From Beroe ovata (lineage: Eukaryota > Ctenophora > Nuda > Beroida > Beroidae): a DNA stretch of 43,684 bases. The translations under genes and the position numbers were made by a program. The notes beneath the pieces are model-generated. The model saw only the letters and a program-made list of their open reading frames with translations, ran no database searches and was not told the origin of the DNA. This document shows positions 12,338-24,598 of the stretch, in pieces. Position 1 is the stretch's first letter. Each line of letters opens with the position of its first letter. The stretch spans positions 159,747-203,430 of the forward strand of contig CAMPET010000074.1 of the NCBI GenBank assembly GCA_946803715.1, in the 5' to 3' direction.

Positions 12338-12476
12338 AAATGTTACCTGACCTGTTAATTCTCTTGCGGCGCCTATATTTCATGTTCATCGAATGCTGAA
12401 GCAGTTACGGCTTTCGATGGACTATGAAGGCGCGCGCCGCGCGCAAGAAACAGGTCAGGTAACATTTGACAACATT
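12338..12476. repeat. Foldback (inverted-repeat) element, GCGCGC core
   Basis: The left arm begins CAAATGTTACCTGACCTGTT and runs to CTTGCGGCGCC; the right arm GGCGCGCGCCGCGCGCAAGA runs to AACAGGTCAGGTAACATTTG. An inner pair (TTCATCGAA and TTTCGATGG) can also fold. It lies in the divergent promoter region of the zinc-finger and OXR1-like genes. Confidence 0.8.
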
Positions 12477-12527
12477 TGTCCACTGTTTCTTTTGCGCGGC
12501 GCATGCAAGAAACAGTGGACAGATGAA
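12476..12527. repeat. Second short foldback element, GCGCGC core
   Basis: Arms TTTGTCCACTGTTTCTT and AAGAAACAGTGGACAGA around TTGCGCGGCGCATGC. The arms share CCACTGTTTCTT with the element at 33455-33528, so they belong to one family. Confidence 0.8.
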
Positions 12528-12934
12528 AACCAGGCAAATCACAAATCGATTGACTAGATGACCAATGAGCAGTTAATAATGAACATCGCGCTACAATGTC
12601 AAATGTACAAATTCAATCATCTTTATTACTTTTTACTTTTTATTTTTATTTATCTGGTAATTGAGTCTATAGGTAATTGAATGTATCATTGTATCAGTGC
12701 ACAGCGAATATTTTGAATACTGTTTTTTTCATTTTTGAGGGAAAAATATAGTTCATGATGAATCTGTAAAACTCAACCTCGATATGCAATATTGCCTGTG
12801 ATTTACAGCATTGTTCAAAACAACCTGTTCAACTTCAAGTCTATTCTATCTTCTATTTTGAAACTATCATCCTCTGATTTATATCTCCATAATTTTCTTA
12901 TCAAGGTTTATACTTGATCATAAAATGTTCGAAA

Positions 12935-15253
12935 ATGTCTTCAGAGCAGTACTTCAATCCGGGTAATTCTTTTCCTCTCAAACTGGAAGCTGAATTTCCA
13001 GAAATTGAGGTAAGATTCATTATTTGTTAATGCACAATGTTATATTTGGGGCTACTTTCGGCTCTATACTGCATTTGTAATATTGACAATAACAAGACAA
13101 CTTTTCAGCAAGACATAGAAACAGGCAGTTTTGGTTCTCCAGTTTTCGGGTATGTCCACAGTTCCTTGACTCATCATTCCATCAACAATCAGCATCTGGA
13201 ACCAGAAAAGAAATCTACAGTCTCTTATCACCCTCTCAGTAAAAAGCTTTCCAATCTTGTGTCTCGTTCCCAAAGATCAGATTCTAAACTTAATGAGTAC
13301 CTTGAAGTTAAGAACTTATCAACTATTCGTGGTTGCAAAATATTAACAAAAGATGCCCACCCAAGAGAGAAAGACTCACTCATTCAGCGGCCCAAGAACC
13401 TGAGGTATATCATCAGTGAGAATGAATCTCTCAATTCAGTAGCACTTAAGTTTAATATGTCTCCAAATATGTTGAAACAGATGAATGGCCTCAGCTCTGA
13501 CTTTATATTTCCTGGTCAGTCATTACTAGTGCCACAGTCACAACACTCACAAAGTTACACTGTGCCTTCAGTCCAAAATTCACTAGCTAATACCAAAACA
13601 CATTTCAAGTATCCAATGAAGCGTATCACCAGGTTTGATGGGTCAGTTTCTGGTACCACTCTGATAACATCCAATGCATTTATGTTTCGTGCCCATGTTT
13701 CAGAGAAATTAGTAATACAAAAAGGTCAGAATGAATATAACATGAGCATACCTCTTGATTCAGTTTCTGAAATATACTTATTTGAATCATTCGAGGAAAT
13801 GTTGGCAAATATTCAAAACACTACGGGGAACGACTTTGCATGCAGCAAATGTGCTGCAATAAAACAGAAACTGTTACATGGCACCAGTGAAAGCAGTGAT
13901 AAAGATATGGAAGTGAGCTCTGAAGATGAATGCTTGTCTCAAGGTAGTGGTATTGTAGATCCACCCAGAAAATTATATGGAATAAACAGTTTAAATGCTC
14001 ATCAAGATTTTAGTTTGCATGATTGCAATACTGAAGGGAGTTCCCTAGCATATAGCATGTCTCCAGTCAAGTCCTGTGAGCACGAGTTTCTTGAATTTGG
14101 TCCAAAATATCCTCCCAAGATCCGAATCAACCCGTTCTCGATCGGGGACGAAAATAACAGAATATACATTCCCAATTATCACGTTCTTGACACCTGCCCA
14201 GTCGGAGACGATTGTATTGATCCACAAATTCGGAGAAATGAGTCAGATACATCTCTGGCAACAAGAGCATTCTTCCAGAAAATAGACGAGAACACTAATC
14301 AAATGCAAAATATGCTGGATAGTACCTACTATAACCACGAGTATTCCATGTTCATGTCAATTCATTCTATTATAACATCACGGACACATGGAAAGCCATC
14401 GTATCAGCAGGAAACTGACGAAGGCTTCAGATCAGCACATTTCTGGATTTGTGTTCCTGAGAGAGAAGCAACGAACATAATCTATAACTTTGCAGATTTG
14501 TGCCCCCACCTAGCAAATGTTGATGACATGTCACATTGTGTTCTGAGGTGTGAACTTGAACACTTCAAAGAATTGAAAGATGCCGTTTTACCGGATGTTA
14601 AACCAAAGTTTCTACCCAGAGAAATTGCAACTGATCTCTTGAGTGAGCCCTTCTCGGGAAATCTGAATTACCCTGCGGACAAGACTGTTCTGCTCACTGT
14701 CGAAATGATGAGCGAGTTACAACCCTATCTTCCATGCCATGTAGTTGGCATTGATGTCCTCCTTGCATACAGTATGAAGGTCCATGGCATGTCCTTGAGA
14801 TCTCTCTACATTCATTGCGAGCCATACCAAGATGTACCATGTCTACTTCTCGTCAAGGACACCAAGGGTTACGTTTTTGGGGCCTACCTCTCGGATGGAA
14901 TAATCGAGTCTCCCAAGTACTACGGCAGTGGGGAAACGTTCCTGTTCAGACTCAGCCCAGACCCGACTCAGTGTTATTTCTGGCAGGGGGAGAATCACTA
15001 TTTCATGATGGGAACATCTGATTACTTCACTGTGGGTGCTGGAGACGGTAACTTTGCTCTGTATTTGGATGAAATGCTGCAAAAGGGGACCAGTAACCGC
15101 TCCCTCACGTTCTACAATGACGTCCTGAGTGCCAGTTCATCTTTCAATATTCTCACTCTCGAAGTGTGGTGTTTTACGGATGAAGTAGTGGAAAAAGATG
15201 ATCCTGATTCGTTTTCCAGCAACAAGCTGTACGGCGGGGGAATGGTATTTTGA
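12935..15253 (+). CDS. OXR1: OXR1/NCOA7-type LysM-GRAM-TLDc protein
   Basis: The only plus-strand gene. Two exons: 12935-13009 (25 codons, starting MSSEQYFNPGNSF) and 13109-15253, separated by a 99-nt GT-AG intron, giving about 739 residues. LysM domain at about residues 123-168 (from LRYIISENESLNSVALKFN to FPGQSLLVPQ), GRAM-like domain at about 188-260 (with GSVSGTTLITSNAFMF), a low-complexity middle, and a C-terminal TLDc domain from about 535 to 730 (VFGAYLSD, YYGSGETFLF, VGAGDGNFALYLDE). This order is that of OXR1/NCOA7. Family members protect against oxidative damage, and TLDc proteins bind and regulate the V-ATPase. The length is close to long OXR1 isoforms. The apparent start at 13037 in the open frame lies inside the intron. 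A polyadenylation signal follows at 15395. Assignment to OXR1 rather than NCOA7 is not resolvable, since the two are vertebrate duplicates. Confidence 0.9.
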
Positions 15254-15394
15254 TCAGCGGTAGAAACACCGGAACAAGATATGATCAGGATTGTAAATAA
15301 GTAATTGACTAATAATTTGAAGAATAATGATATGCATGTTTTTTAAATGATGAGGACGCATTATATGCGAGAAAAAATGTAATCGTAATACGAA

Positions 15395-15400
15395 AATAAA
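15395..15400 (+). terminator. AATAAA polyadenylation signal of the OXR1-like gene
   Basis: A canonical AATAAA lies 142 nt after the TGA stop of the TLDc gene, at a distance typical for a metazoan 3'UTR. Confidence 0.6.
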
Positions 15401-18361
15401 GGATTGTGGATCTATCATCATTCATATTTCCCATGATATTGATAATCTTGATGTTGAGTAAATCATACTTATTCTATACATTCTACCGGATGTTGCAGTT
15501 GTTGTTAAGTTGTTGTGGTTGTTAATGTGAGATATTTTGTTTTATTGATTACTGGTTTCTAGTTTCGAGCGTTGATGATTGATAATTAATAAAATTAAAC
15601 ACAAACAATCTTATCATATATAATTACGTTGGCAAGTTAAAGTTTGCTTTCAACTCGTGTTTTTATTTGTCTATGGAACAAGCAGAGCCCTAAATTGGAA
15701 GTGTCACTTCCATTCGTAACAGGAGTTGCTAAATCACTCAGAATTTCACTCATTACATCATTAATAGTATCAAATTGCTGAAAGATTGCAGGCCTATTAA
15801 AAATAAAGAACACTGATCTTAAATGAGATATGACGAAACTTCATTGTTTAAAGAGGGGACGAGACTCGTAGGAAATAGTCGTGATTTCATCAGAGCAAGT
15901 TGACACTTGACACAGCTTGTGTATGGCTCCGTTTTGGCACATTTCATTATCATCACTAATATATTAGTGATTAGCTTATTAAAGCTGTGAGAAATGCTAC
16001 CAAGCTCATTTGATAGTACCCGCAGTGAATCAGACTACATTTGAGAGAGGACTTTAAAGCTTATACATTTGAGTACGTATTCACACCAACTGCAAATTTC
16101 CTGTCTTTTATTCAAGCCGGTATTTTACATATCACTGAATATTTGAAAATCAAGTCTTACTAAGCACTCCCCTACGTTTTTTTTGATAAGAGGGGTCAGG
16201 TTACTGTTTAGCTTTTCAGTGCAATGCAAACTTTGAGAGCATTGGGCTATGATAAAGAGTACATTACTTATACGACTTACCAGCACATATTCTAATTCAA
16301 TTCGTACACACATACACACACACACACACANCACACACACACACACACACAATCACACAAACACACACACATACACACACATACACATACACACACACGC
16401 ACTCACACACACACACAATTCTACGTAGAGCAAGACATTTTCTCACTTTCTCAGAAAAAACTTCTTCGTATCATAGTATGGCTATAGTATTAGTAGTACT
16501 TAACACTATGAGAACATATATAATGAAGTAAAAGCACGTTACTTTGATCACCTCCTTTCATCTAGTGAGTTATGATGAACTAGACAAAATGGACAATGGA
16601 CATTGGGTATGAGGTTTGGTTTGATACATGAATGAAAGATGTTTGTTTCTGAAAACAAATTGATGTTGTGTAGTAGTACCAGATGTTACAGTAGACCCTA
16701 ACAATCATTAGTTAAAAACACACACAGCGCCATGTTTTCTATGATTGCAATGATTTAGCCATATGATCCACTCACACTCACGGGATTAGATACAGGGTCC
16801 GTTCTCGATTTCTATTGATAGTATAGTATATATTGATAGTAAACAGCTCAATAGGTAATCAATCATGAAAGCCCCATGGTCATTCACCGTAATTCAATCT
16901 GGTCTTGTACTACATCATTGGACGTTCTACGTGCTGGCTACGCAGAAAAACACATGAATCGTGCTGTATACTGTTTAGCTCGCTCAAATTAGGAGAGAAA
17001 TATGTGTCACTGAAGACTTATGTCATGATACGTCACAACACAATATTTGAGATTGAGTAGTTGTCGAGCTGTTTTTGTAAAATTTACGACATGGACAAAA
17101 TTCGAGATAATTCTTCCGAAACATTTATCTTTTGAACAGTTTTTCAACTTTTCGCCACGATAAGTTGATTGTCATATGGTTACTCCAAAATATATGAAAA
17201 CCACAGGTGTTCATTTTCAGCCGAACCACATTTAGTTAGCACACACCAAATTGTGTTATCATGGGAAAACGAATAGTCTCCTTGCGAGGGAAATTCTATC
17301 ATGAGTCATTGTTATACTCATTCGAGACATGATGATTGCTCTTTGCATCAGTACACCTGATGTAGGTGCATAAGTGAATTTGCTATCCACCTTTTATCTA
17401 CTAACCAGATTATTTAATTTGCTGGTGCGAGTTGGATGATCAAAGAAAGGGGTCGGTGGTTTGACTATGATGGTTTGGAAGGGCCGATGATTATGGTACC
17501 GAACGTGTAATCGTGATAGGAGAAGCTGATTTGTGATTAATGAAATAGAACGACTGCCATTTCAAAAGTCAGAACATATTTTGCACACGAAACAATGATA
17601 TTCTTACGTAGATATGGAGTTAATTGAACAGTACTGATCTTGACCACTGTAAATTTTTATTCAAATCTATCAAGTACAAGGCGAATACCCGGTAGATACC
17701 ATAGAATCATACAATAGGGCCCCTGATGCTCAATATGCTGAATACTTCATTTATCATTCTAGACAAAAACAGGTAATTCGACGCATTCAGAGATTTCTCC
17801 TACCTTTGTTTTGGAAATTTGTTCCGAGTTGGTTTGCGTGACGCGCCGTGTCATTTTGATGGTGAACGCGCACGGGTTCACATAACGCGCAAGTGTAGAA
17901 GTTAGGCGTTCAGATGAACCATTCATCATTTGGACTTCTTAAAACGAATGAGCATCCAGACTTCCAACTTTCAAATCAAGCGTATTTCTGCTCCATGCTA
18001 TCTATGATCGCTTAACATGAAGAATTGAGTTCCTGTCTCATGTCTGTATAGAATTTCCAATTCAAGTTGATCAGATGCAGAAATCGCGTCCAGTTCCAAG
18101 CACATGGTCATGGCGTTGTATACAATTCATTTTGTTGTTTACATTTCATTTTGAACTAATATCCATCCGCAATGTAGTACAATAGCAACTTATTTACATC
18201 TTTAATGAAGTGAATAGGCAAGTATGCATCCAAATTGAAAGATTCTGATGCATCCAAATTGAAAATCATTTCAAATTCAGAGCTGTTTGCGATACCATTT
18301 AAACAATTTTTCCGCCTCAGTCACATTCAGTGATTGACCAGGTCCTGAAGCCATTACTCTC
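15401..18361. other. Gene-poor stretch
   Basis: About 3 kb of AT-rich sequence. Open frames here are short and without recognisable motifs. It holds the CA microsatellite at 16311-16418 and a GCGC-rich patch at 17837-17893. I see no RNA gene or mobile element coding region. Confidence 0.6.
16311..16418. repeat. (CA)n microsatellite with internal N
   Basis: About 108 bp of CA-rich repeat with interruptions (ATAC, ATCACACAA) and an N at 16331, in the gene-poor stretch between the OXR1-like and dynein light chain genes. Confidence 0.9.
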
Positions 18362-19997
18362 TTAGTCCAGATAGACACAGTAAAGTTGTAAGAAAATGAG
18401 AGCATTAGGTAAAGTCACGCTCGTTTCATCCCAAGTATCATGGTTATGGTCCCACAGTTGTCTACTGGCTTGTTGAGCGCTCGTTCCATCCCTACTGATA
18501 GCAGTCGACATACACAGGAACCTATACCTGGGCATGCAACAGAATGAGTAGTGAGTACTATCGGAAGATAAATGCAGTTTGGGAGGGGAAAACCCCGAAT
18601 TTTGTTATGGAACTCGGCGGAGTTTTGCGCGCGGAGTTTCTGTCAGGGTAGATCATAACAAAAACAACTTGCTTCGCTGCGCGCCGAATCGGCGTTTCGC
18701 GCGTTCCATGCAATACATGGATAGACATACCGTGGCAATTCCAGCTTATGACAAGCTTCCAGTACTTGATTTGCCAGGTCTTGTCCCAACTGAAATACAA
18801 TCATCATCATATCAATGATATAATCTGAAGATAAGATTGTCATGATAAGAATTGACCCTACAACGAAATCACGATATTCGTTATCAAACAGTTGACGGTG
18901 CAGATAAGAAGAAAATACTGAACACAATTTCAGTGTACATCAACGAAATGATTTTCTCAAAAACTCACCGCTGCCGAAGATTTAAAATCGGTACACTTGA
19001 GTTTTTCCGCGGGAATTCCATCCCTGATGCGAGTCAACATGTCAGATAGCTCTTTTCGAGTTGGTTTCCGTAACGGTTCCAATTGGTACGTGTTCTCATA
19101 TTGTGGCGTGTTCTTCTTTTTCAGGGTATTCTAATGGGGGGGGGACATCAGATCACAAATCACAGATCACGTTATTGAAAACAAAATAGTGTTGTGAGTT
19201 AGCCATGAGACCTACTGAGTCGATGGTTTCCTTTGATTCCGTTTGATAGACCAAATCTGAAAGATCCAAGTTCATGAAAAAACGAGTTTTGACCGAAATC
19301 GAAAAGAAAATGATTAAATATTCAAAGATCTCTTATACCGTTTGGTAAGTTTTGTAAATCTAGAACAAGACTTGGGTCATTCAGTACAGTTTCCTGCGAC
19401 CTGTCGATTATACCAACAGCAGGGTCCACCAAGCCTTTCAGCGAAAACGATCCTGAGAGAATTGAGGATGAATGGCGCGGACAATACCAAATATAAGAGT
19501 TGACGGTGAATTTGGTAATTGAGTTATTAACTAATTAAGTGAAAGCACAATAATTGTGACGTAAGTAATATACAGCGGAAGCAACTGATGACCCTGATTA
19601 TGTGACGTCATGATAAACCTCGTGAGTGGGTCTCGACTTTGCCGTGAAATGATCGAGGGTGTGACGCGAACATGCTACTCCGTCGTGTACCCTGGTGAGT
19701 GATAGTGAGTGATTGCGATGGGGTGTCACACATTATTGTCACATGTGATAGGTGTGTGCCGTAGTGAAATGGGTATCGGGTCTATCCAGGACATGATAGC
19801 AAAGTAATTATTAAACTATTGAGGATACTACCCTAAAAACATGCTAAACAGTAACTCCATGCCATTCTCTTATCCGTACTTGTGCTAACCTGATTGCTCA
19901 ATCTGAGGCTGACGCCAGACATCTTGGGCATTTCCATGATACTCAGCATTTGCTCGGGTGGCTTGTCCGTGGGAGCCACTTCCGCCGTGTCAGCCAT
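18362..19997 (-). CDS. Tctex-type dynein light chain (DYNLT4/5-like)
   Basis: Seven exons fit without a phase conflict: 19997-19890, 19691-19619, 19452-19339, 19256-19216, 19130-18969, 18789-18731 and 18527-18362, total 723 nt (240 residues plus stop). The N-terminal region is Ser/Arg-rich (GTRRSSMFASHPRSFHGK), as in the Tctex1D proteins. The Tctex-1 domain starts at ENTYQLEP, continues through DLANQVLEACHKLELPRY and ends ASRQLWDHNHDTW...QLYCVYLD, aligning with the ENTYQL, (I/P)PRYK, SRCLWD and YAVYLE landmarks of human DYNLT5. Such light chains dimerise on dynein intermediate chains, many of them in cilia and flagella. A sperm or ciliary role is inferred from the family and from its neighbours. 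It is co-directional with SYCP3, 471 bp away. Exon 2 is the least certain; it is supported by phase only. Confidence 0.82.
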
Positions 19998-19999
19998 CA

Positions 20000-20125
20000 C
20001 GTACCTTAATTAGGCACCTTAATTAGAGACCCCAATTGGGCACCTTGATTAGGGACCACAATATGGGAACTTGATTAGGGACCACAATAAGGGAACTTGA
20101 TTAGGGACCTTGATCAGGTCCTTTT
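20000..20125. repeat. Minisatellite beside the dynein light chain start
   Basis: Direct repeats of ACTTGATTAGGGACCACAAT (about 34-bp spacing), grading into CACCTTAATTAG-type units, directly upstream of the minus-strand ATG at 19997 and downstream of SYCP3. Confidence 0.8.
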
Positions 20126-20468
20126 TGATACCATATTCAACTACTCTTGTTTCGAGTTTCTGCAATATAATGTTTACAGTTTTGTAATTTTGCCTCCCAT
20201 TCCCCTGAATTGCTAACATCGCACTCAAAGGGATAATGTTTGGTACGACAGCTACTACATACAATGTGTTGATTTAGCAGTCAAACAGACAATAAACACC
20301 TCATACTCCACATAATTGCATAATTCGGTAAACTTTACAAACATCATAATTCTCGTGTAAATAGATTGAATAATAAACTCCGCATTAACTGAACATCATC
20401 ATGATAACTCTTCAATTCGACAACATTCCACCTGTCAAAACGACCAAAAACTCGGATAATTTCACCAC

Positions 20469-21565
20469 TCAAAAGGAAGAAGTTAGAATCTGTTGCATGT
20501 TTCGTTTCATCTTCGCCATTTCCTCATTGTGTGTCTCCATCAGATACTTCTTGTGAAGCAACGACACCTCACGTTTTAGTTCTCCCTGCAATTGGGTTTT
20601 TAACAGTTTCAGACAGAATACGAAAAAGTTAAGAAAAAGAAACAGAACGGCTCTCATGAATCATAAGAAGTGGAAAAGTCATAACCTGGAGGTCTGATTG
20701 CTGGCAAGTGTGAAGCTTGTCTAATTGCTCCACTGCTCCATTGTACTGTGTACAGAGACCTTTGAGATCGTTCAGGATCTTCGTCTATGAGAATAGGCTC
20801 ACCATGACGTGCTAGACTTACACCCCTTCTCTCAAATCAGTCCTATATAATATGAGAAACCAACCTGATTGACCCTTAGGGTGGTGTAAAACTTCTGCTG
20901 TTGTCTGAAGGTGGTAGCTAGCTTCTCCTCCATCTCCTTACACTTTTCGATTTCCCCATCCCATGTGTTGATCAGGGCATCAATCTGACTCTGATATTGT
21001 TCCTGTAGCTTCTTACGCTCCAGCCCTATGTACAACACGCACATGTTATCACATGACAAATCCAGAAAAATTCTCATTGGCACCCATTCTCTAGTGATGG
21101 ACGAGTCATTCCGTTCTTACCCTGTCTCCCCACTACTTCTTCCACTTTCTGGCCACTCACTTTCACGGAAGCATTGAGAAACTGTTCTGATCGCTTTCTC
21201 TTGGCACCCGTTTTCTGTGCCATGCTCGTCTGAAATATACTCATCAAGCTGCTCATCTCCGATGTCGGATCTACATTTTCCTGAGGAAAGCCGAAAGTCA
21301 CTAAGATAGTTACTCATTCGTAACCAATCTGTAACATTGACTAAAACTACCTAGCTTATATTGACAGTGACTATTGACTAATCACTATATGACAGAATCT
21401 GGTGAGCGTGGACTGATAGGTAACCTGAGAACAAGACTCCGAATCATTAGGTTCATCAAGACTCTCTACGTCATTATTCGATGATTCAGCATGAGGTTTA
21501 ACTTTTGCTTTTGCTTTCGGTTCTTCCACATCTGATTTACCATTCCTTTTGTTTGTGGGAGCCAT
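20469..21565 (-). CDS. SYCP3: SYCP3, synaptonemal complex protein 3
   Basis: Axial/lateral element protein of meiotic chromosomes. Five exons in phase: 21565-21425, 21280-21121, 21025-20865, 20784-20686 and 20585-20469, giving 225 residues (human 236). The N-terminus is Lys/Glu/Ser-rich and disordered. The conserved helical core begins at AKRKRSEQFLNASVKVSGQK, matching human [20 protein letters not shown]. It continues through EEKLATTFRQQQKFY and ends LLHKKYLMETHNEEMAKMKRNMQQIL, matching the human C-terminal helix that drives tetramer and fibre assembly. The preserved last helix suggests the protein can polymerise. A good acceptor lies 9 nt before the ATG. Together with MSH5 3 kb away it marks this block as meiotic. 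Confidence 0.93.
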
Positions 21566-22808
21566 AGTCCTTAACTGGTGAAGTATCATTGCTTTTAGTT
21601 ATGATACATTACTTATATTGTCTGTTTGAAATAGGGAAAATTTCCCACTTTTAAATTGAGGAAGGAAGAATTGAGAAAATTAAGCCACACTGATTTTGTA
21701 TTGCATAAATTGAAGTTGATAAAGGTAAGAGATAAATTACAACAAACAAATAAATATTATAAGCGCCAATACTCTAATTACTTTTAAAGATAATTTATCA
21801 AGCAGCACGAATGATTCCTTAGTATTGAAAATATTACAGATTGTTTCAATACCATAGGAATCATCCCTGCTTTTAATAGAAGTAAAAAGTTCACAAACAG
21901 TTTCATAATTATACAATTAGGTAATAACATTTCAACAGAACATTAAAAATATGAATATAATTAAAAATTTTTAACTCAATTCGAACTCCAGAACATTCAT
22001 GGCATTGCCTCTGAACAGCTGTAGCATGCAATATCAAAGCAGGAAGAGACTGCTATTTCAGACTGCAAAACTTCTCCGGTTTCAATACAAGATGGAATAA
22101 AAACTAGGTTTATCAAACAACAGATGTAGGTAAAGGATAAATGTCACAGGTCATTCCATGATGGCAATAAGCAATTGGCAATAATAAAGCATATCGTAAA
22201 AGTTATAAAGGACATCATGAACAATTAACTAAGATGCATTTAACCGCTCGTTTTTTCATTACAATTTATTGATAAGTTGATAAAATAGGTGGATAAACGA
22301 CAATGACGACACATCAACACTCAACATCAAAAAAAGTTGCATCCAGTGAGTCAGTCTCGCAGGCTTATTGAATCCAAATATCTAGATGGAGCTCAGAATA
22401 AGAAAATGTAGTTGACTCAATTCAGTGTTTACAAATAGGCACCTATAATTGCTCAGAATATTCATCTCTAATAAAATTTTAGTAAATCATGAGAGATTGT
22501 TTAGATCTTAGGCTACATAGTTAATAAGAACATAACGTCTTGTAAACGAAAGGTTATATCATTAATTGCTGCAACTATAGTCGAGAATAAAAAGTATACA
22601 CTGGCTACTGGTATTAATTTTCATTGTTATTAGTTACTAAAATTGGAACTGAAGAATTTTTCAACTTCATACAATAACACTTTGGTATCACGGTCACCCC
22701 AAACATTGTACAATTAACAATCTCAAAGCAAAAAAATATATAAATTGGTTTAAATACAATTAGGTTACATGCAGTATGCAATTTAATTGATTAGATGAGT
22801 GATAAAAA
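21566..22808. other. Intergenic: SYCP3 5' flank and CPEB-A 3' flank
   Basis: 1.24 kb of AT-rich DNA with no supported gene. TTTTTAT directly follows the CPEB-A stop codon (minus strand), and AATAAA on the minus strand occurs near 22265. Confidence 0.5.
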
Positions 22809-24598
22809 TTACATGGTTTTAGCATTACGGGTACGGGACACAGATTCATGCTTGACGGGAGCATGTCTCATGTGGTAGTCCCAGCAACTCTCACAGAGGT
22901 ATTCAAAACAAGATCGGCAGTAGAGGGGCCCTGGAAATTCTTTGCACTTTGAACAGTTTTCATTCTCACGAATGTAAGGATCAATCTGGATTCTCTTGTC
23001 AATTTTTGGGGAGTTGCACTTTACTTGAACATATTTACCTTGAATTGCATTCTTGAAACTCTCCATGCTGGAAAAGTTGACCCTGCCAGAGCCAAGTGGG
23101 TATTTGTACTTGTCAGTATCAACCTCAACATAAACAACGTTTCCAAAGAGGTCATTCATCACTTTAGCTAGACCATTAGCTGTCAGCATACCATGCAGTC
23201 CACCAACAAAAATTTGGTGATGCATATTGACTTTGTCCTGAGGTCCAATTACTTTGGTGCTGTCATTCAAGTTCCAAGGGATGACTTGGATTTCCTTGCT
23301 CTTCATTTTCTCCGACTGCACATGGTACTTGTACATGGTCCCATCACAAACATCTCTGAATACTCTGGCACTGTATGAACGGCAGTAATCAAGAAGAGTA
23401 TTGACTGATGCACTCTCGTCAAACACAATATAGACATATCCCTTTGGTTTTTGACCATTCTTGATTGGAGGCCATTCAACTGAAAGTGAACCAAACCTAC
23501 TAAATGTATTGTCCAGATCGTCATCTGTGATATCCCAAGGAACGCCTCCAAGAAAAACTTTCCTTGAATATTTGTTGTCATTTACATCTTTTGGGGGAAG
23601 TTTCCCAGACCAAGTCAAATATGGGTGCACAGCAACAGGCTTACTTCTAGCCTTTAGCTGTTCATTAAGATCAGTTTCGTCATCACTGGCTGAAAACCTG
23701 CTATTTCTTCCACTGCTCACATACGCGGGATCTCTACGGGGATTAATTGGAAAGTCTTCTCCTCTGCTTGAATTATGAAATCGGTAGCTAGATGATGAAG
23801 ACTTAGCCAACAAATCCCTGTATGTGTTAGAGGGGAAATAATCTTTCCCCAGGTCCCCTAAAAATGGATTCTGGTAACTGGATCCATAATTTGAGAACAT
23901 TTTCCGGTTTCCTGGAGTCTTGGGGAAGCTATGTATTGGAGATGATCTCTGGAACCGACCGCCATCAGGTGAGTTGATAAGGGTGTTTAGATTGTGTATT
24001 ATGTCGGTCATGGGGCTATTTGGCTTCCTGTCTTTGATGTTCGGGAACCCTGAGAACATTGATCTTTTTGGTGACTGATATCTCTGAAAAGTGAGTGGTG
24101 TACTCCTTCTAGGAGATTGAGATTTCCAAACTCTTCTCATCGGTGAAGCTTGTATCTCTCTATCCAGTTCAGAGAATCCCGAGTCTCTCCAAAGTGCATC
24201 TTCAGATGTGATTCGACCCCTCTGAAAGTGGTTATAATTGGAGCACGTCATAGTATTGCTGAATCTGTGTTTTGGCAAATAAAACTGCATCCCTACAAAC
24301 CCTTGCAATGTATACCTACTTACCTTTCTTATCTGATTCATGTCAGCGTTCACTATGATGATAATTTCTTGTTCAAGAAACTGAACCTTGTAACTCCCTG
24401 AAATTGAAGTTTAAATAGCGCAATCGACTCATAGACACCGTCCGAGCATTTCTGATGACTTGATATTCATATAGTCATACCTTCACCCATGGCTTCGAGG
24501 ACAACGGCTCTAAAGAATGCAGCTCCATATCTGGCTTCAACTTCCTCTCCTGGATAAAAAATATCCCGATTTTGCAGCATATTCAGTGCACGAAGCAT
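22809..24598 (-). CDS. CPEB1: CPEB-A: CPEB1-type RNA-binding protein with Tudor-like N-terminus
   Basis: Cytoplasmic polyadenylation element-binding protein, controlling poly(A) length and translation of UUUUAU-containing mRNAs in germ cells. Exons: 24598-24481, 24397-24324 and 24221-22809, with introns of 83 and 102 nt; 534 residues. The 102-nt intron is a multiple of three, so the open frame runs through it. CPEB1 hallmarks in order: TWSGKLPP linker, RRM1 (KVFLGGVPWDIT, KGYVYIVF), RRM2 (IFVGGLHGMLTANGL, YPLGSGRVNF) and a C-terminal ZZ zinc domain (CSKC, YCRSC, CESCW, HMRH). It is the closest of the four local paralogues to human CPEB1. The first two exons encode a segment, about residues 15-64 (from GEEVEARYGAAFFRAVVL to VNADMNQIRK), resembling a Tudor/ARID4-type fold, which is not a known CPEB domain. 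An in-frame TAG precedes the ATG, and an acceptor lies 9 nt upstream. Confidence 0.88.

Larger units (their letters stand above)
11798..12934. promoter_or_regulatory. Divergent intergenic region between zinc-finger and OXR1-like genes
   Basis: 1.1 kb between two start codons in opposite directions, so a shared promoter region is likely. It contains two GCGCGC foldback elements (12338-12527) and otherwise AT-rich DNA. A 60-codon minus ORF at 12157-12339 has no recognisable domain. Confidence 0.5.

Noticed and set aside
13037-13108. Start of the OXR1-like protein at 13037
   Set aside because: This stretch is intronic: a clean donor at 13010 and acceptor at 13106-13108 join 12935-13009 in phase.
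18558-18927. Overlapping ORFs on both strands as genes
   Set aside because: The minus frame contains exon 18789-18731 of the dynein light chain read through its donor; the plus frame is a shadow in a GC-rich intron.
24222-24323. Coding sequence contiguous through the CPEB-A N-terminus
   Set aside because: A GTAAGTAGG donor and CACTTTCAG acceptor bound a 102-nt intron that happens to be open and a multiple of three.
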